64,000 nucleotides of DNA, taken from the NCBI RefSeq assembly GCF_011305415.1, contig NZ_JAANOQ010000005.1, forward strand, positions 236,582-300,581, read 5' to 3'. This stretch comes from Flavobacterium bernardetii (GTDB lineage Bacteria; Bacteroidota; Bacteroidia; Flavobacteriales; Flavobacteriaceae). Under the pieces are notes generated by a model. That model saw only the letters and a program-made list of their open reading frames with translations, was not told the DNA's origin and did no database searches. Both the position numbers and the translations under genes were made by a program. Below, piece after piece: positions 24,386 to 33,455 of this stretch (within the stretch, counting starts at the first letter, position 1; each line of letters opens with the position of its first letter).

Positions 24386-26020
24386 TTATTTTTTTAAAAT
24401 TTTATTATATTCTGTTGGGTTATTTAAAATTTGTTGCGATTTTAAAACATCGGAATATTTAGTAGATACATAATCGTAAAATGCAGTTCGGTAACCGTAT
24501 CTCAATAATAATTCTTGCAAAAGCAAACGTTTGATTTCGTCTTTATTTTTATCTAATTCTTTGTCTTTAGATTTTTCAATCGCAGTTTCTAGTTGTTTAA
24601 TTTCAACAGATAAATCACCATCAATTTTATCTTTTTTAGCCGCTTCTAAAAGGTTTTTTAAAGATTTATCGATATTGGTGCTGATTTCCACTTTTTCTTT
24701 CTTTAAATACGCTTTAAACTCATTGTATTCCGAATCAGAAATACTAGAAACACTTTTCGCAGACGGATTTCTGTAAAACAAGATATTAGCAAATTCAAAA
24801 ACAGCATCAGAATTAGCAATACTTAAACTGATTGCACTTTTTTTCATGTCGGCAATTTCTACATCTGGTAAAACGCCACCACCATCATAAACGGGTCTTC
24901 CGCCTTTCGTTTTAAAGGCGTTAAATTCTTTTTCTGAAGTCTTTATTGCTTTTCCGTTAGCGTCTTTTCTACTGTAATCTGTGGCTTGTATACATCTTCC
25001 AGAAGGTGTGTAATATTTGGAAATAGTTACTTTTACTTGTGTTCCGTAACTTAAGTTAAATGGACGTTGTACTAATCCTTTTCCAAAACTTCTGTTTCCA
25101 ACAATTACCGCTCTATCTAAATCTTGTAATGCACCAGAAACAATTTCTGAAGCAGAAGCACTTCTATCATTTACAATAATCGCCAATGGAATTTCTGTAT
25201 CAATTGGAGTGTTTTTTGTTTTGTAGATATGATTATGAGCTGTGTTTTTAGATTTGGTCGTCGTAATTACTTCGTCTTTTGCGACAAATAAATTACAAAT
25301 ATTTACCGCTTCGTGCAATAAACCACCCGGATTGTCTCTTAAATCTAAAATAATTTTGGTAGCACCTTGCTCTTTCAAGGTCAATAAAGCCGCTTTTGTT
25401 TCTGCTGATGCTTTTTCGTTAAACTTTTGCAATACAATATAACCTGTTTTATCACTTAAAAGTTTAAAATATGGAACCGCTTTTATTTCTACTTCATCTA
25501 AAACGATTTGTCCTTTTTTCTCAACTCCTTGTCGGAAATAGACAATATCAATTTTGGTGTTTTTAGCGCCTTTTAGCAATTGAGAAGCATCGTCTTTAAA
25601 ATCTTTTAAAACGACATCACCAATTTGAATAATAATATCACCAGCTCTGAAACCCGCTTTGTCAGCAGGCATGTTTTCATAGATTTCTTTTAAAATAATT
25701 TTATCGTCTTTTCGGGTAATCATTGCGCCAATTCCAGTATATTCTCCGGTGTTGTTGATTTTAAATTTCAACACATCTTGTTCGTCAAAGTAAACTGTGT
25801 AAGGATCTAACTCGGTTAACATGCTTTTTATAGCTACGTCCATTAAATTTCCAGCGTTAGTTTCGTCTACATAATTCTGATTAACAGTTTTATATAGGCT
25901 TGTAAAAATTTCAATTTGTTTCGCTAAGGCAAAAAAATCATTTTGAAAACTTACTGCAATAAATAAAAATCCAGCCGCAAGTGTTGGAATAATTACTTTC
26001 TTTTTATTTAAAAAACCCAT
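24386..26020 (-). CDS. ctpA: S41-family C-terminal processing peptidase
   Basis: A 544-residue serine protease. The N-terminus has one hydrophobic segment (IIPTLAAGFLFIAVSF). A PDZ domain (about 85-160, YTGIGAMITRKDDKIIL ... ADKAGFRAGDIIIQIGD) precedes the S41 core with GYIVLQKFNEKASAETKAAL, LDLRDNPGGLLHEAV and the catalytic pair in SASASEIVSGALQD and SFGKGLVQ (Ser289 and Lys314 by the usual 25-residue spacing). Such enzymes trim C-termini of periplasmic proteins. The C-terminal about 110 residues are helical and Lys/Glu-rich. Between rnpA and the double-OmpA gene on the same strand. Confidence 0.9.
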   Translation of the reverse strand: MGFLNKKKVIIPTLAAGFLFIAVSFQNDFFALAKQIEIFTSLYKTVNQNYVDETNAGNLMDVAIKSMLTELDPYTVYFDEQDVLKFKINNTGEYTGIGAMITRKDDKIILKEIYENMPADKAGFRAGDIIIQIGDVVLKDFKDDASQLLKGAKNTKIDIVYFRQGVEKKGQIVLDEVEIKAVPYFKLLSDKTGYIVLQKFNEKASAETKAALLTLKEQGATKIILDLRDNPGGLLHEAVNICNLFVAKDEVITTTKSKNTAHNHIYKTKNTPIDTEIPLAIIVNDRSASASEIVSGALQDLDRAVIVGNRSFGKGLVQRPFNLSYGTQVKVTISKYYTPSGRCIQATDYSRKDANGKAIKTSEKEFNAFKTKGGRPVYDGGGVLPDVEIADMKKSAISLSIANSDAVFEFANILFYRNPSAKSVSSISDSEYNEFKAYLKKEKVEISTNIDKSLKNLLEAAKKDKIDGDLSVEIKQLETAIEKSKDKELDKNKDEIKRLLLQELLLRYGYRTAFYDYVSTKYSDVLKSQQILNNPTEYNKILKK

Positions 26021-26084
26021 GAGTTGTAGTTTAATTTTTTACGAATTTAATTAAAATCTTCAAAAACCAATCCAAAGTTGTGAT

Positions 26085-26459
26085 TTACTTCACAGTTTCC
26101 TTAAATTTTTGAAACAATTGAATGGTTTTTTCTTCAATTTCTTGATAAGAAATTTTCTCTTTGGTTTGATAAAAAAACATGAAAGCGTAGGGTTTGCTTA
26201 AGTTTTCTTTCAATAAATTTTGGTTTAAACGGTAGCATTCTCTCAAAACTCTTTTAAAATAATTTCGGTCAACGGCTTTTTTAAAATATTTTTTAGATAC
26301 AGAAACGCCCATTAATACTTTTTCCGAATTATGTTCATCGGTGTTCTCCACATAAACCAAACGTAGCGGATATTTCGACACGGATTTTCCTTCAGAAAAC
26401 AAGCGGTCAATTGTTTTATGGCTTTTAAGTTTTTCGTTTTTTGGGTAAGAAAATTGCAT
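26085..26459 (-). CDS. rnpA: Ribonuclease P protein component
   Basis: A 124-residue basic protein, the protein subunit of RNase P that matures tRNA 5' ends. The core motif is KKAVDRNYFKRVLRECYR (RN at 65-66, KR 69-70, RE 73-74), preceded by the central SEKVLMGVSVSKK strand. The start is ATG at 26459, giving the normal opening MQFSYPKNEKLKSHKTI. A frame from 26486 would add residues encoded by the upstream terminator and promoter box. The usual neighbour rpmH is not adjacent; instead ctpA follows downstream. The TACATTTG box ends only four bases before the ATG, implying a leaderless or nearly leaderless mRNA. Confidence 0.92.
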   Translation of the reverse strand: MQFSYPKNEKLKSHKTIDRLFSEGKSVSKYPLRLVYVENTDEHNSEKVLMGVSVSKKYFKKAVDRNYFKRVLRECYRLNQNLLKENLSKPYAFMFFYQTKEKISYQEIEEKTIQLFQKFKETVK

Positions 26460-26463
26460 GCCG

Positions 26464-26471
26464 CAAATGTA
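26464..26471 (-). promoter_or_regulatory. rnpA promoter box (TACATTTG on the minus strand)
   Basis: TACATTTG fits TAnnTTTG and is followed by CGGC and then the ATG at 26459. Transcription from it would start at or within a few bases of the start codon. Confidence 0.55.
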
Positions 26472-26481
26472 TAAAAAAAAA

Positions 26482-26506
26482 GCCATCTTGTTTTTAGCAA
26501 GATGGT
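26482..26506 (-). terminator. Terminator after the M13 peptidase gene
   Basis: Stem ACCATCTTG / CAAGATGGC on the minus strand, loop of seven bases, followed by nine T residues. It separates the M13 gene from rnpA. Confidence 0.85.
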
Positions 26507-26516
26507 TTTAGATTTT

Positions 26517-28622
26517 TTACCAAATTTTCACTCTTTTTTCAGGAGCGATATACATTTTGTCTCCTTCTTTAATACCAAAAGCTTTGTAGAAAGATTCAAT
26601 ATTTTGAAGCGGCACATACGCACGGTATTGTCCTGGCGAATGTGTATCTGTTTTCACTTGATTTTTAATGGCTTCATCACGCATTTTACTTCTCCAAATG
26701 GTTGCCCATGAAAGGAAGAAACGTTGTTCAGGAGAAAAACCATCTATTAATCCAGGATTTCCTTTTTCTTTCAAATAAATTTGTAAACCGTCATACGCAG
26801 CATTTACACCACCTAAATCACCAATATTTTCTCCTAAAGTGAATTTTCCATCTACATAAATTCCTGGTAAAGGCTGTAAAGCAGAATATTGATCTGCTAA
26901 AGCTGTTCCTAAAGAAGTAAATTGTTTTAAATCCTCTTCACTCCACCAGTTGATTAAGTTTCCTTCTGCGTTGTATCTTGAACCTGAATCGTCAAAACCA
27001 TGAGAAATTTCATGACCAATTACACCACCAATTCCACCATAATTAACCGCTTCGTCTGCTCTATAATCGTAAAAAGGCGGTTGTAAAATCGCTGCAGGAA
27101 AAACAATTTCGTTGTTTGTAGGACTATAATATGCATTTACGGTTTGTGGCGACATGCCCCATTCTTCTTTATTTACAGGTTTTCCAAGTTTTGAAACGTT
27201 TTCTTTATTGCTCCATCGGCTAATTGCTAGAGAGTTTTCTTGTAAAGTTCCGCCTTGTTCAGGACTTTTAATTTGTAATTCGCTGTAATCTTTCCAAGTA
27301 TCAGGATAACCAATTTTTACTCTGAATTTTTTTAATTTCACGATGGCATTGGCTCTTGTTGCTGGTGTCATCCATGGTAAATTATTAATTCTGTTTTCAT
27401 ACGCTTTAAAAACGTTGGCAATCATAGCTTCTGCTTTAGCTTTCGCTTCTGCTGGGAATTTTTTCTCAATATAAAGTTTTCCTAAAGCTTCACCTAAAAC
27501 CCCATTTACTGTCGCTAATGCTCTTTCTGTTGCAGGTCTTTGTTTTACGGCTCCAGATAAAGTTTTGCTATAAAAATCCCAATCTGTTTTTTCAATTTCT
27601 GTAGTTAATTCGTCAGCATTAGAACGTAAAAGTGTCCATGTCATGTAAGCTTTCCAGTCTTCAACTTTATTTTCTTTAAGAATTTCATCTAATTTCGTCA
27701 TGTATTTTGGTTGAGAAACCACAACAGAATCTAAACTAGTAAAACCAGATTTTTCAAAATACGTTTTCCAATTGTTTGATGGCGCCATTTTTTGTAAATC
27801 AGCAACAGACATTGGATTGTAGGTTTTTCTTCTATCACGTCTTTCAACTCTGTCTAAAGTTGGTTCAGAAAGAGAAGTTTCGAAAGCTAAAACTCTGGTT
27901 GCTTTGTCAGAAGCTGTTTTAGCATCCATACCTAAATAACCGAACATTTTAGCAACATGTAACACGTATTTTTCTCTTTTTTCTTTGGTGTCTGGTTTGT
28001 CAGACATGTAGTAATCTTTATCTGGTAAACCTAAACTTCCAGTTCCAACATATACCACGTTTTTATTACTATTTTTAGCATCAGCACTAACAAATGCACT
28101 GAAGAAACCTAAACTAGCATCAGCTTTTGTGTCTACTAAAAGATTCATTAAATCACCACTGTTTTTAACAGCATTTATCTTTGTTAAGTAGGGTTGGATA
28201 GGTGTAATTCCTAATTTATTTCTAGAAACGGTATCTAAAATTGCTTTGTATAAGTTTAAAGCTTTGGCTTGATCTGATTTTGGATCTAAATTTTTATTCG
28301 CAACAGCTTCGTTCAAAATAGCCATTACATCGTCATCCGTGTTTTTTCTTAATTCATCAAAACTTCCCCAACGCGTTCTGTCGGCTGGAATTTCTGTGTT
28401 GTCTAACCAAGTTCCGTTTACATATCTAAAAAAATCATCATTTGGTTTAACCGAAGCGTCCATATGCTCGGTATGAATTCCGTATTTTTTTGAATTAATT
28501 GCTTCTCCTGGTAACCCATCTTTTCCTGGTAGTCCATCTTTTCCTGCTCCAATTGAAATGGAACAACTTTGAAAAAGTACAATTAGCTGTAGAGCACTCA
28601 ATATTAAAATTTTGTTTTTCAT
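26517..28622 (-). CDS. M13-family (neprilysin-like) zinc metallopeptidase, lipoprotein
   Basis: A 701-residue protein with a lipoprotein signal (MKNKILILSALQLIVLFQSC, Cys20). Directly after the anchor comes a short collagen-like Gly-X-Y run (GKDGLPGKDGLPGEA). The peptidase follows: MDASVKPNDDFFRYVNGTWL opening, NAYYSPTNNEIVFPAAILQPPFY, the zinc site GGVIGHEISHGFDD (HEISH 537-541), the third ligand region LGENIGDLGGVNAAYDG, and the C-terminal HSPGQYRAYVPLQNIESFYKAF. M13 enzymes cleave peptides on the N-terminal side of hydrophobic residues. The export signal and lipid anchor put it on the periplasmic or outer surface. Followed by its own terminator. Confidence 0.9.
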   Translation of the reverse strand: MKNKILILSALQLIVLFQSCSISIGAGKDGLPGKDGLPGEAINSKKYGIHTEHMDASVKPNDDFFRYVNGTWLDNTEIPADRTRWGSFDELRKNTDDDVMAILNEAVANKNLDPKSDQAKALNLYKAILDTVSRNKLGITPIQPYLTKINAVKNSGDLMNLLVDTKADASLGFFSAFVSADAKNSNKNVVYVGTGSLGLPDKDYYMSDKPDTKEKREKYVLHVAKMFGYLGMDAKTASDKATRVLAFETSLSEPTLDRVERRDRRKTYNPMSVADLQKMAPSNNWKTYFEKSGFTSLDSVVVSQPKYMTKLDEILKENKVEDWKAYMTWTLLRSNADELTTEIEKTDWDFYSKTLSGAVKQRPATERALATVNGVLGEALGKLYIEKKFPAEAKAKAEAMIANVFKAYENRINNLPWMTPATRANAIVKLKKFRVKIGYPDTWKDYSELQIKSPEQGGTLQENSLAISRWSNKENVSKLGKPVNKEEWGMSPQTVNAYYSPTNNEIVFPAAILQPPFYDYRADEAVNYGGIGGVIGHEISHGFDDSGSRYNAEGNLINWWSEEDLKQFTSLGTALADQYSALQPLPGIYVDGKFTLGENIGDLGGVNAAYDGLQIYLKEKGNPGLIDGFSPEQRFFLSWATIWRSKMRDEAIKNQVKTDTHSPGQYRAYVPLQNIESFYKAFGIKEGDKMYIAPEKRVKIW

Positions 28623-28659
28623 AAGGTTTAGTAACTTGTCTGTTAGTTTTTTGAAATGA

Positions 28660-28717
28660 AAAATCGTTTTATCTTAATAGACATATCGTAAAATATGCCA
28701 GAAGATAAAACGATTTT
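28660..28717 (-). terminator. Terminator after the large T9SS cargo gene
   Basis: AAAATCGTTTTATCTT (28660-28675) and AAGATAAAACGATTTT (28702-28717) are exact 16-bp inverted repeats with a 26-base loop, 7 bases after the stop of the minus-strand gene. Confidence 0.8.
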
Positions 28718-28724
28718 ATATGTT

Positions 28725-31700
28725 TTAGTTTTTAATTATTCTTTTTGTAATAGTATTATTTTCAGTTGAAATTTTCACAAAATAAACACCGTTTGAGGTA
28801 TTTGATAAATCAATATTAGTTTGATTATTACCACTTACTTCTAAACTGTCTTTTTTCATAATTAATTTTCCAGTAATGTCATAAACTTCAATTTTATTTG
28901 GATTTAAATTACCGAAAGCGATATTAAAAATACCTGTTGAAGGATTTGGGAAAACAGCAATTTGATTCGCTTCAAAAGCACTTGCAGATAAAACACCACT
29001 AATTACAAAGTCATCTAATTTTATTCCTAATTGATTCACGCCTCCATCAGCAATAAAAACTACTCTAAAAATGATATTTGTTTGAGTATTTAAAGCTGAT
29101 AAACCATATGAATAGGTATTAAATGTTGTATTTGTTCCTGTCCACTGTGCGCCAACACAATCGTTACAATCTGATCCTGTTGTTTGAGGAGTTCTATTAC
29201 TGTTATACCAACCAGCCCCCATTGTTCCTAAAACGCTCCAAGTAGCTCCTAAGTCTGTAGAATATTCTACATAAGCAACATCCCAATTTAATTCTAAATC
29301 GTAAGCCAATTTGAAACTAATTTGAGGGTTTGAAACATTTGATAAATTGTAACATTGAGAAACTAAATATGATTTTGAAGAATCTGAATAATTTCCTGAT
29401 AAACTTGTTAAGTATGCTGGGTTTCCAGAAGTTTGTAATACATCGCCTGTTCTATTTCCTCTTACCCAACCTGCGCCATCAGAAATAACTAGTAATTCAT
29501 CTGAAGCAGCGGTAAAAGTATTAACCAAACCAACTACACCAGTATCATTTGTGTAAAAAGTTGAGGTTCCAGTATTATTGTCAGCATAAGCATCACCTGT
29601 TGTAGTGATATTGAAGTTTAAATTATGAACACCTCTGGTCGTAGTAACTGCAGGTAAATCAATGTTTTGATTTTGAGAAGCTGCAATATTTCCAGACCAA
29701 TTGAAGGTGTAAGGTGTAGCATCAACAGTGTAATTAACAGTTACAGATGTTATTGCATTTGTGCCTCCATTTTTTACTACTATTTGTGGTGTAACCGAAG
29801 CACCGCAGTTAATGTTTAGGGTCGGATTATTTACTGAAATAAATTTTACATCCGTTGCAGGAATTTGAATTGGAATATCAGTTTGCCAAATACCACGACC
29901 ATAAGTTGCAGCAATTATTTTAGCATCTTCTAAATTAATTTCTAAATCGGTTACAGAAACATTTGGTAAATTCGTGTCAAATGGTTGCCAAGTTGTCATT
30001 GTATCGTCTTTATAATATACACCTAAAGAAGTAGCAACATATAAAGGATTATCAGTGTTTCGAGCTTGATGTACAATACAATTTTTAGCAATTGCAGGTA
30101 AACCAGTTGCAATGTTTGTAAATGTTGTTCCACCGTTATTAGAAATCATTGCTTGACCGCCAGTTCCACTTCTTGTAATATAAACAATATTACTATTAGA
30201 AGAATGAACACAAATACTTGTAATTGTTGACGCAGCAGTTGAAGCTAGAGAAAAAGTAACTCCAGCATTGATACTTTTGTATAAAGAACTACCATTTGCT
30301 ACGTAAATTATATTGTCATTAGAAGGGTCGATAGAAATAAGTTCTAAGTTAGTAGATCCTACAGAATTTGTGTTTTGTAGTACCCAACCACCTGTTACTA
30401 ATTTATATAATCCATTAAATCCAGAATACATATTTCCTTGACTATCACCTCTTAGAGGTGTTACCCAATTTCCATCAAGACCACCAGGAGAACCAACACT
30501 TCCTGTAATTCCATTTCCAGCATTATTAGAAATATACATAGAAGAACCATTTTGAATAAATCCATAGTATAAATTACTGTTTGATTGACTCACAGCTGTA
30601 TCCATACCATCAGCGCCATAATAATTTTTCCAAGCAGCATTACTAAAAGCATAACCACCATTATCTTGTAGCCCACCAACCATTTTACCTGATGATGTTT
30701 TAGAAACAGAAATTTTATAAAACTGACCTATTTGAAGCCCTGCAGTTAAATCTGTAAAACTCGTTCCGTTATTAGTACTAGCATAAATACCACCATCACT
30801 TAAACAAAACAATTTTCCATTAATATATTGTAAATGATGAATATCAGCGTGTGTATAAGTTGCTGAAGTTGGACTACTCCAATTGTTTACTTTCGTTACT
30901 GCAGTTCCACCATTTATTGATTTCCAAACATTTAAACAACCTGTAAAAACCAAATCTTTATTGGTGTCAGAAACCCCTAAAGCTAAATCATACCCACCTT
31001 GTCCAGATTCTAATATATCTGTTGTGGTTTGAGTAGCAGTAAAAGAAGTTCCACTATTTGTAGAACGATAAATTCCATTCAATCCGTTTAATGCTCCCCC
31101 ATTCGATATACTTAAAACGTAAACATAATTATTATCAGCAGGTGTTACATCTAAAATCATTCTACTTGTTGAGCCTGCAGCTGATAATCCAGTTGTAATA
31201 TTTGTAAAAGTATCTGCTGTATTAGTTGACTTGAAAAATTGATTATTTGTAGTTGCATATACAACCGTTGGGTCATTTGGTTTAAAACGTACTGATCCTT
31301 GAGAAAAATCTCCAGCTTGTTCCACTGCCCAAGTTGTTCCTCCATCTATAGTTTTATATAAACCAGCTGATGTAGCACATAAAATTATTTGATTATTTGT
31401 TGGATGCATGATTAAATCTCCAGCTTGATTTCCTGTTCCAGCGAAAACTAATCCAGTTGTTCCCCAATTTAACCCACCATCAGTAGATTTTAAAACGCCA
31501 ATAGAATACGTATTAGAAGCATCTTTATCACCAATAGCAATAAAAATCGTGTTAGAGTTGGTGTGGTCAACAGCAATCCCTGACACACCTATTTGTGGTA
31601 ATTGATCAGCTAATGGAGTCCAAGTAGAACCAGAATTGGTTGATTTCCAAATCCCTCCAGCTGGCGAACCAACATAAATAATATTTGGATTTGATGGATC

Positions 31701-32117
31701 AACAGCAACGGCACTTGTTCTTCCTTGACCAGAAGACCAAGAACCAGTATTTGTATGAGAAAAAGGGCCAACAGGTTGCCAGTTACTTGGCGGTAATGCC
31801 ATGGCACTATTAGTTCTATATGCTTTCGCATTGTTTTTTTCTTCCCATGCTGCCCAAAGTTGTTGAGGTGTAACAATTGTTCCATCAGGGTTTAATTGAT
31901 TTTCGTAAAAACTTTCCCATCTTTTGAAAGGCTTGTAACCGCTTCCTTTGATGTTTTTGTTATGGGTTTTCCAATATTCATTAAACGCATCAACTTCATT
32001 TTGAAAGTTGGTGCTTTTTGAATTTGAAGTTGAATTTTTCCATGGTGCAGTTGGATTGTATTGGGAAAATCCAACAGCTGAAAAAAGAAATAATAAGGTT
32101 AAGTAGGTGTTTTTCAT
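28725..32117 (-). CDS. Large secreted Asp-box (BNR) propeller protein with T9SS type A sorting domain
   Basis: An 1130-residue protein with signal peptide (MKNTYLTLLFLFSAVGFSQ). Residues about 110-760 repeat the Asp-box motif STNSGSTWTPL, STDGGLNWGTT, TIDGGTTWAVE, STNSGTSFTAT, ASTNNGTSFTDL, SNNGGTTFTNI, as in sortilin/sialidase-like ten-bladed propellers. A CARDB-like beta domain follows (about 770-880: NINCGASVTPQIVVKNGGTN), then a MAM-like adhesin domain (about 890-1050), and a type A sorting domain (IAVFPNPSTGIFNIAFGN ... GVYFVKISTENNTITKRI). It is exported by T9SS. The N-terminal about 60 residues (NEYWKTHNKNIKGSGYKPFKRW) are seen in other flavobacterial surface proteins. Ligand unknown. 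Confidence 0.85.
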   Translation of the reverse strand: MKNTYLTLLFLFSAVGFSQYNPTAPWKNSTSNSKSTNFQNEVDAFNEYWKTHNKNIKGSGYKPFKRWESFYENQLNPDGTIVTPQQLWAAWEEKNNAKAYRTNSAMALPPSNWQPVGPFSHTNTGSWSSGQGRTSAVAVDPSNPNIIYVGSPAGGIWKSTNSGSTWTPLADQLPQIGVSGIAVDHTNSNTIFIAIGDKDASNTYSIGVLKSTDGGLNWGTTGLVFAGTGNQAGDLIMHPTNNQIILCATSAGLYKTIDGGTTWAVEQAGDFSQGSVRFKPNDPTVVYATTNNQFFKSTNTADTFTNITTGLSAAGSTSRMILDVTPADNNYVYVLSISNGGALNGLNGIYRSTNSGTSFTATQTTTDILESGQGGYDLALGVSDTNKDLVFTGCLNVWKSINGGTAVTKVNNWSSPTSATYTHADIHHLQYINGKLFCLSDGGIYASTNNGTSFTDLTAGLQIGQFYKISVSKTSSGKMVGGLQDNGGYAFSNAAWKNYYGADGMDTAVSQSNSNLYYGFIQNGSSMYISNNAGNGITGSVGSPGGLDGNWVTPLRGDSQGNMYSGFNGLYKLVTGGWVLQNTNSVGSTNLELISIDPSNDNIIYVANGSSLYKSINAGVTFSLASTAASTITSICVHSSNSNIVYITRSGTGGQAMISNNGGTTFTNIATGLPAIAKNCIVHQARNTDNPLYVATSLGVYYKDDTMTTWQPFDTNLPNVSVTDLEINLEDAKIIAATYGRGIWQTDIPIQIPATDVKFISVNNPTLNINCGASVTPQIVVKNGGTNAITSVTVNYTVDATPYTFNWSGNIAASQNQNIDLPAVTTTRGVHNLNFNITTTGDAYADNNTGTSTFYTNDTGVVGLVNTFTAASDELLVISDGAGWVRGNRTGDVLQTSGNPAYLTSLSGNYSDSSKSYLVSQCYNLSNVSNPQISFKLAYDLELNWDVAYVEYSTDLGATWSVLGTMGAGWYNSNRTPQTTGSDCNDCVGAQWTGTNTTFNTYSYGLSALNTQTNIIFRVVFIADGGVNQLGIKLDDFVISGVLSASAFEANQIAVFPNPSTGIFNIAFGNLNPNKIEVYDITGKLIMKKDSLEVSGNNQTNIDLSNTSNGVYFVKISTENNTITKRIIKN

Positions 32118-32204
32118 TATGTTAGTAGTTTTTTAGGTTACGCAAACTTACTAAATTATTTTTTAAGAAATGTTAAAAAACTTAGTTCTAACACCAACTT
32201 TTTA

Positions 32205-32212
32205 TACTTTTG
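32205..32212 (+). promoter_or_regulatory. Promoter box (TACTTTTG) of the SCO1-like gene
   Basis: TACTTTTG fits TAnnTTTG and ends 15 bases before ATG 32227. Its position inside a longer open frame argues that translation starts after it. Confidence 0.6.
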
Positions 32213-32226
32213 CAGCTAAATTTTTC

Positions 32227-32904
32227 ATGATGTTTAAAAATAAAATTTTTACAATTTTCTTCATAAGTTTATTAGCTGTAATTTTTTTTTCTATTTATAG
32301 TTTAATTAATAGAAAAAATTTACCCATAATTATGCCTAGAGATGTAAATCCTGAGTTGGTGGATTCTTTAGTACAACACATTGGATATAATCATAAAATT
32401 GCACCTTTTGCCTTTACAAATCAAAACGGAAAAAAGGTTACAAATAAAGATTATGAAGGAAAAATTTATGTAGCCGATTTCTTTTTTACAACTTGCCAGA
32501 CGATTTGTCCGAAAATGACGGATAATATGGTTTGGTTACAAGATAAAATTAAAGACAATCCGAAAGTAAAATTGCTTTCTCACTCTGTTTTTCCTGATGA
32601 AGATACGGTTGAAGTATTGAAAAAATACGCTACAGAAAAAGGTGTTATCGATTCAAAATGGAATTTAGTTACCGGAAATCAAAACGAAATTTATAAAATT
32701 GCACGTCAATCGTATTTGGTAGTAAAAACAGGAAAACCAGAAGAAATGTACGATATGGTTCATACTGAAAATTTTGTTTTAGTCGATCAAAAAGGTAGAA
32801 TTAGAGGTTTTTACAACGGTTTAAATATCGACAAAAACGTAAAAGACGAAAAAAATCTAACCCAGTTATTGGAAGATATTGAGTATTTATCTGAAAAAGA
32901 TTAG
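32227..32904 (+). CDS. SCO1/SenC-family copper/thiol protein
   Basis: The chosen ATG gives 225 residues (32230 is equally possible). One N-terminal membrane anchor (about 9-25, IFTIFFISLLAVIFFSIY) precedes a thioredoxin-like domain. The copper/redox motif FFTTCQTICPKM (Cys90, Cys94) and the distal His (HTENFVLVD, His179) are the three SCO1 metal ligands. SCO1 proteins deliver copper to the CuA site of cytochrome c oxidase or act as thiol reductants in the periplasm. A start at 32170 would put the promoter box inside the coding region. It is followed by a lipoprotein gene 22 bases downstream on the same strand. Confidence 0.88.
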   Translation: MMFKNKIFTIFFISLLAVIFFSIYSLINRKNLPIIMPRDVNPELVDSLVQHIGYNHKIAPFAFTNQNGKKVTNKDYEGKIYVADFFFTTCQTICPKMTDNMVWLQDKIKDNPKVKLLSHSVFPDEDTVEVLKKYATEKGVIDSKWNLVTGNQNEIYKIARQSYLVVKTGKPEEMYDMVHTENFVLVDQKGRIRGFYNGLNIDKNVKDEKNLTQLLEDIEYLSEKD

Positions 32905-32926
32905 TTATTAAAAACATTTTTAAATC

Positions 32927-33451
32927 ATGGTAAAAAAGGCACTAATACTTCTTTCAGTTTTTTTGGTTTTAATTTCCTGTTTTCCTACGAAAAACGAGTT
33001 TAAAAAGCCACGTTTTACTACAATTGGATTATCACCATATAAAGAAAAATATATTTTGGAAGACAGTTTAGAGATTTTTAATGGTTTCTATAAAATAGAA
33101 AAAGCTAAAGGTTTAGGTAAAATCCATGAATCTTCAGAAGTGAGACAAAATTATTTGGTTTTTTATAGTAACGGAAAGATTGGAAGATATTTAGACTATG
33201 AGGAAAGCTTTGATTTTAACCCAAAAAAAGCAGAGATGGGTTTTTATGGTAAAAAGAAAGGTAAATCTCATATGAAGTACAAATATAAATTTCAAGGAGC
33301 TTATAATTTAAGTGAATATGAAATTATTTTTCTTAATAAAGATTCTCTAATTACTTATTCAGTACCAAGCGCTAATGGAGGTGGCTTTTTTTCAAAATAT
33401 GTAAAAGTACATCCTAAAACTTCAATAAATAAAATGAATCCAGATTGGTAA
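32927..33451 (+). CDS. Lipoprotein of unknown function
   Basis: A 174-residue protein with lipoprotein signal (MVKKALILLSVFLVLISC, Cys18). The rest is beta-rich with many Lys, Tyr and Gly (KIGRYLDYEESFDF, GKKKGKSHMKYKYKF, YNLSEYEIIFLNKDSLITY), which suggests a small beta-barrel-like or lipocalin-type fold, but I do not recognise a family. It lies 22 bases after the SCO1-like gene, so probably in the same transcript, and converges on the AlbA_2 gene with only four bases between stops. No terminator fits in that gap. Confidence 0.55.
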   Translation: MVKKALILLSVFLVLISCFPTKNEFKKPRFTTIGLSPYKEKYILEDSLEIFNGFYKIEKAKGLGKIHESSEVRQNYLVFYSNGKIGRYLDYEESFDFNPKKAEMGFYGKKKGKSHMKYKYKFQGAYNLSEYEIIFLNKDSLITYSVPSANGGGFFSKYVKVHPKTSINKMNPDW

Positions 33452-33455
33452 CAAA

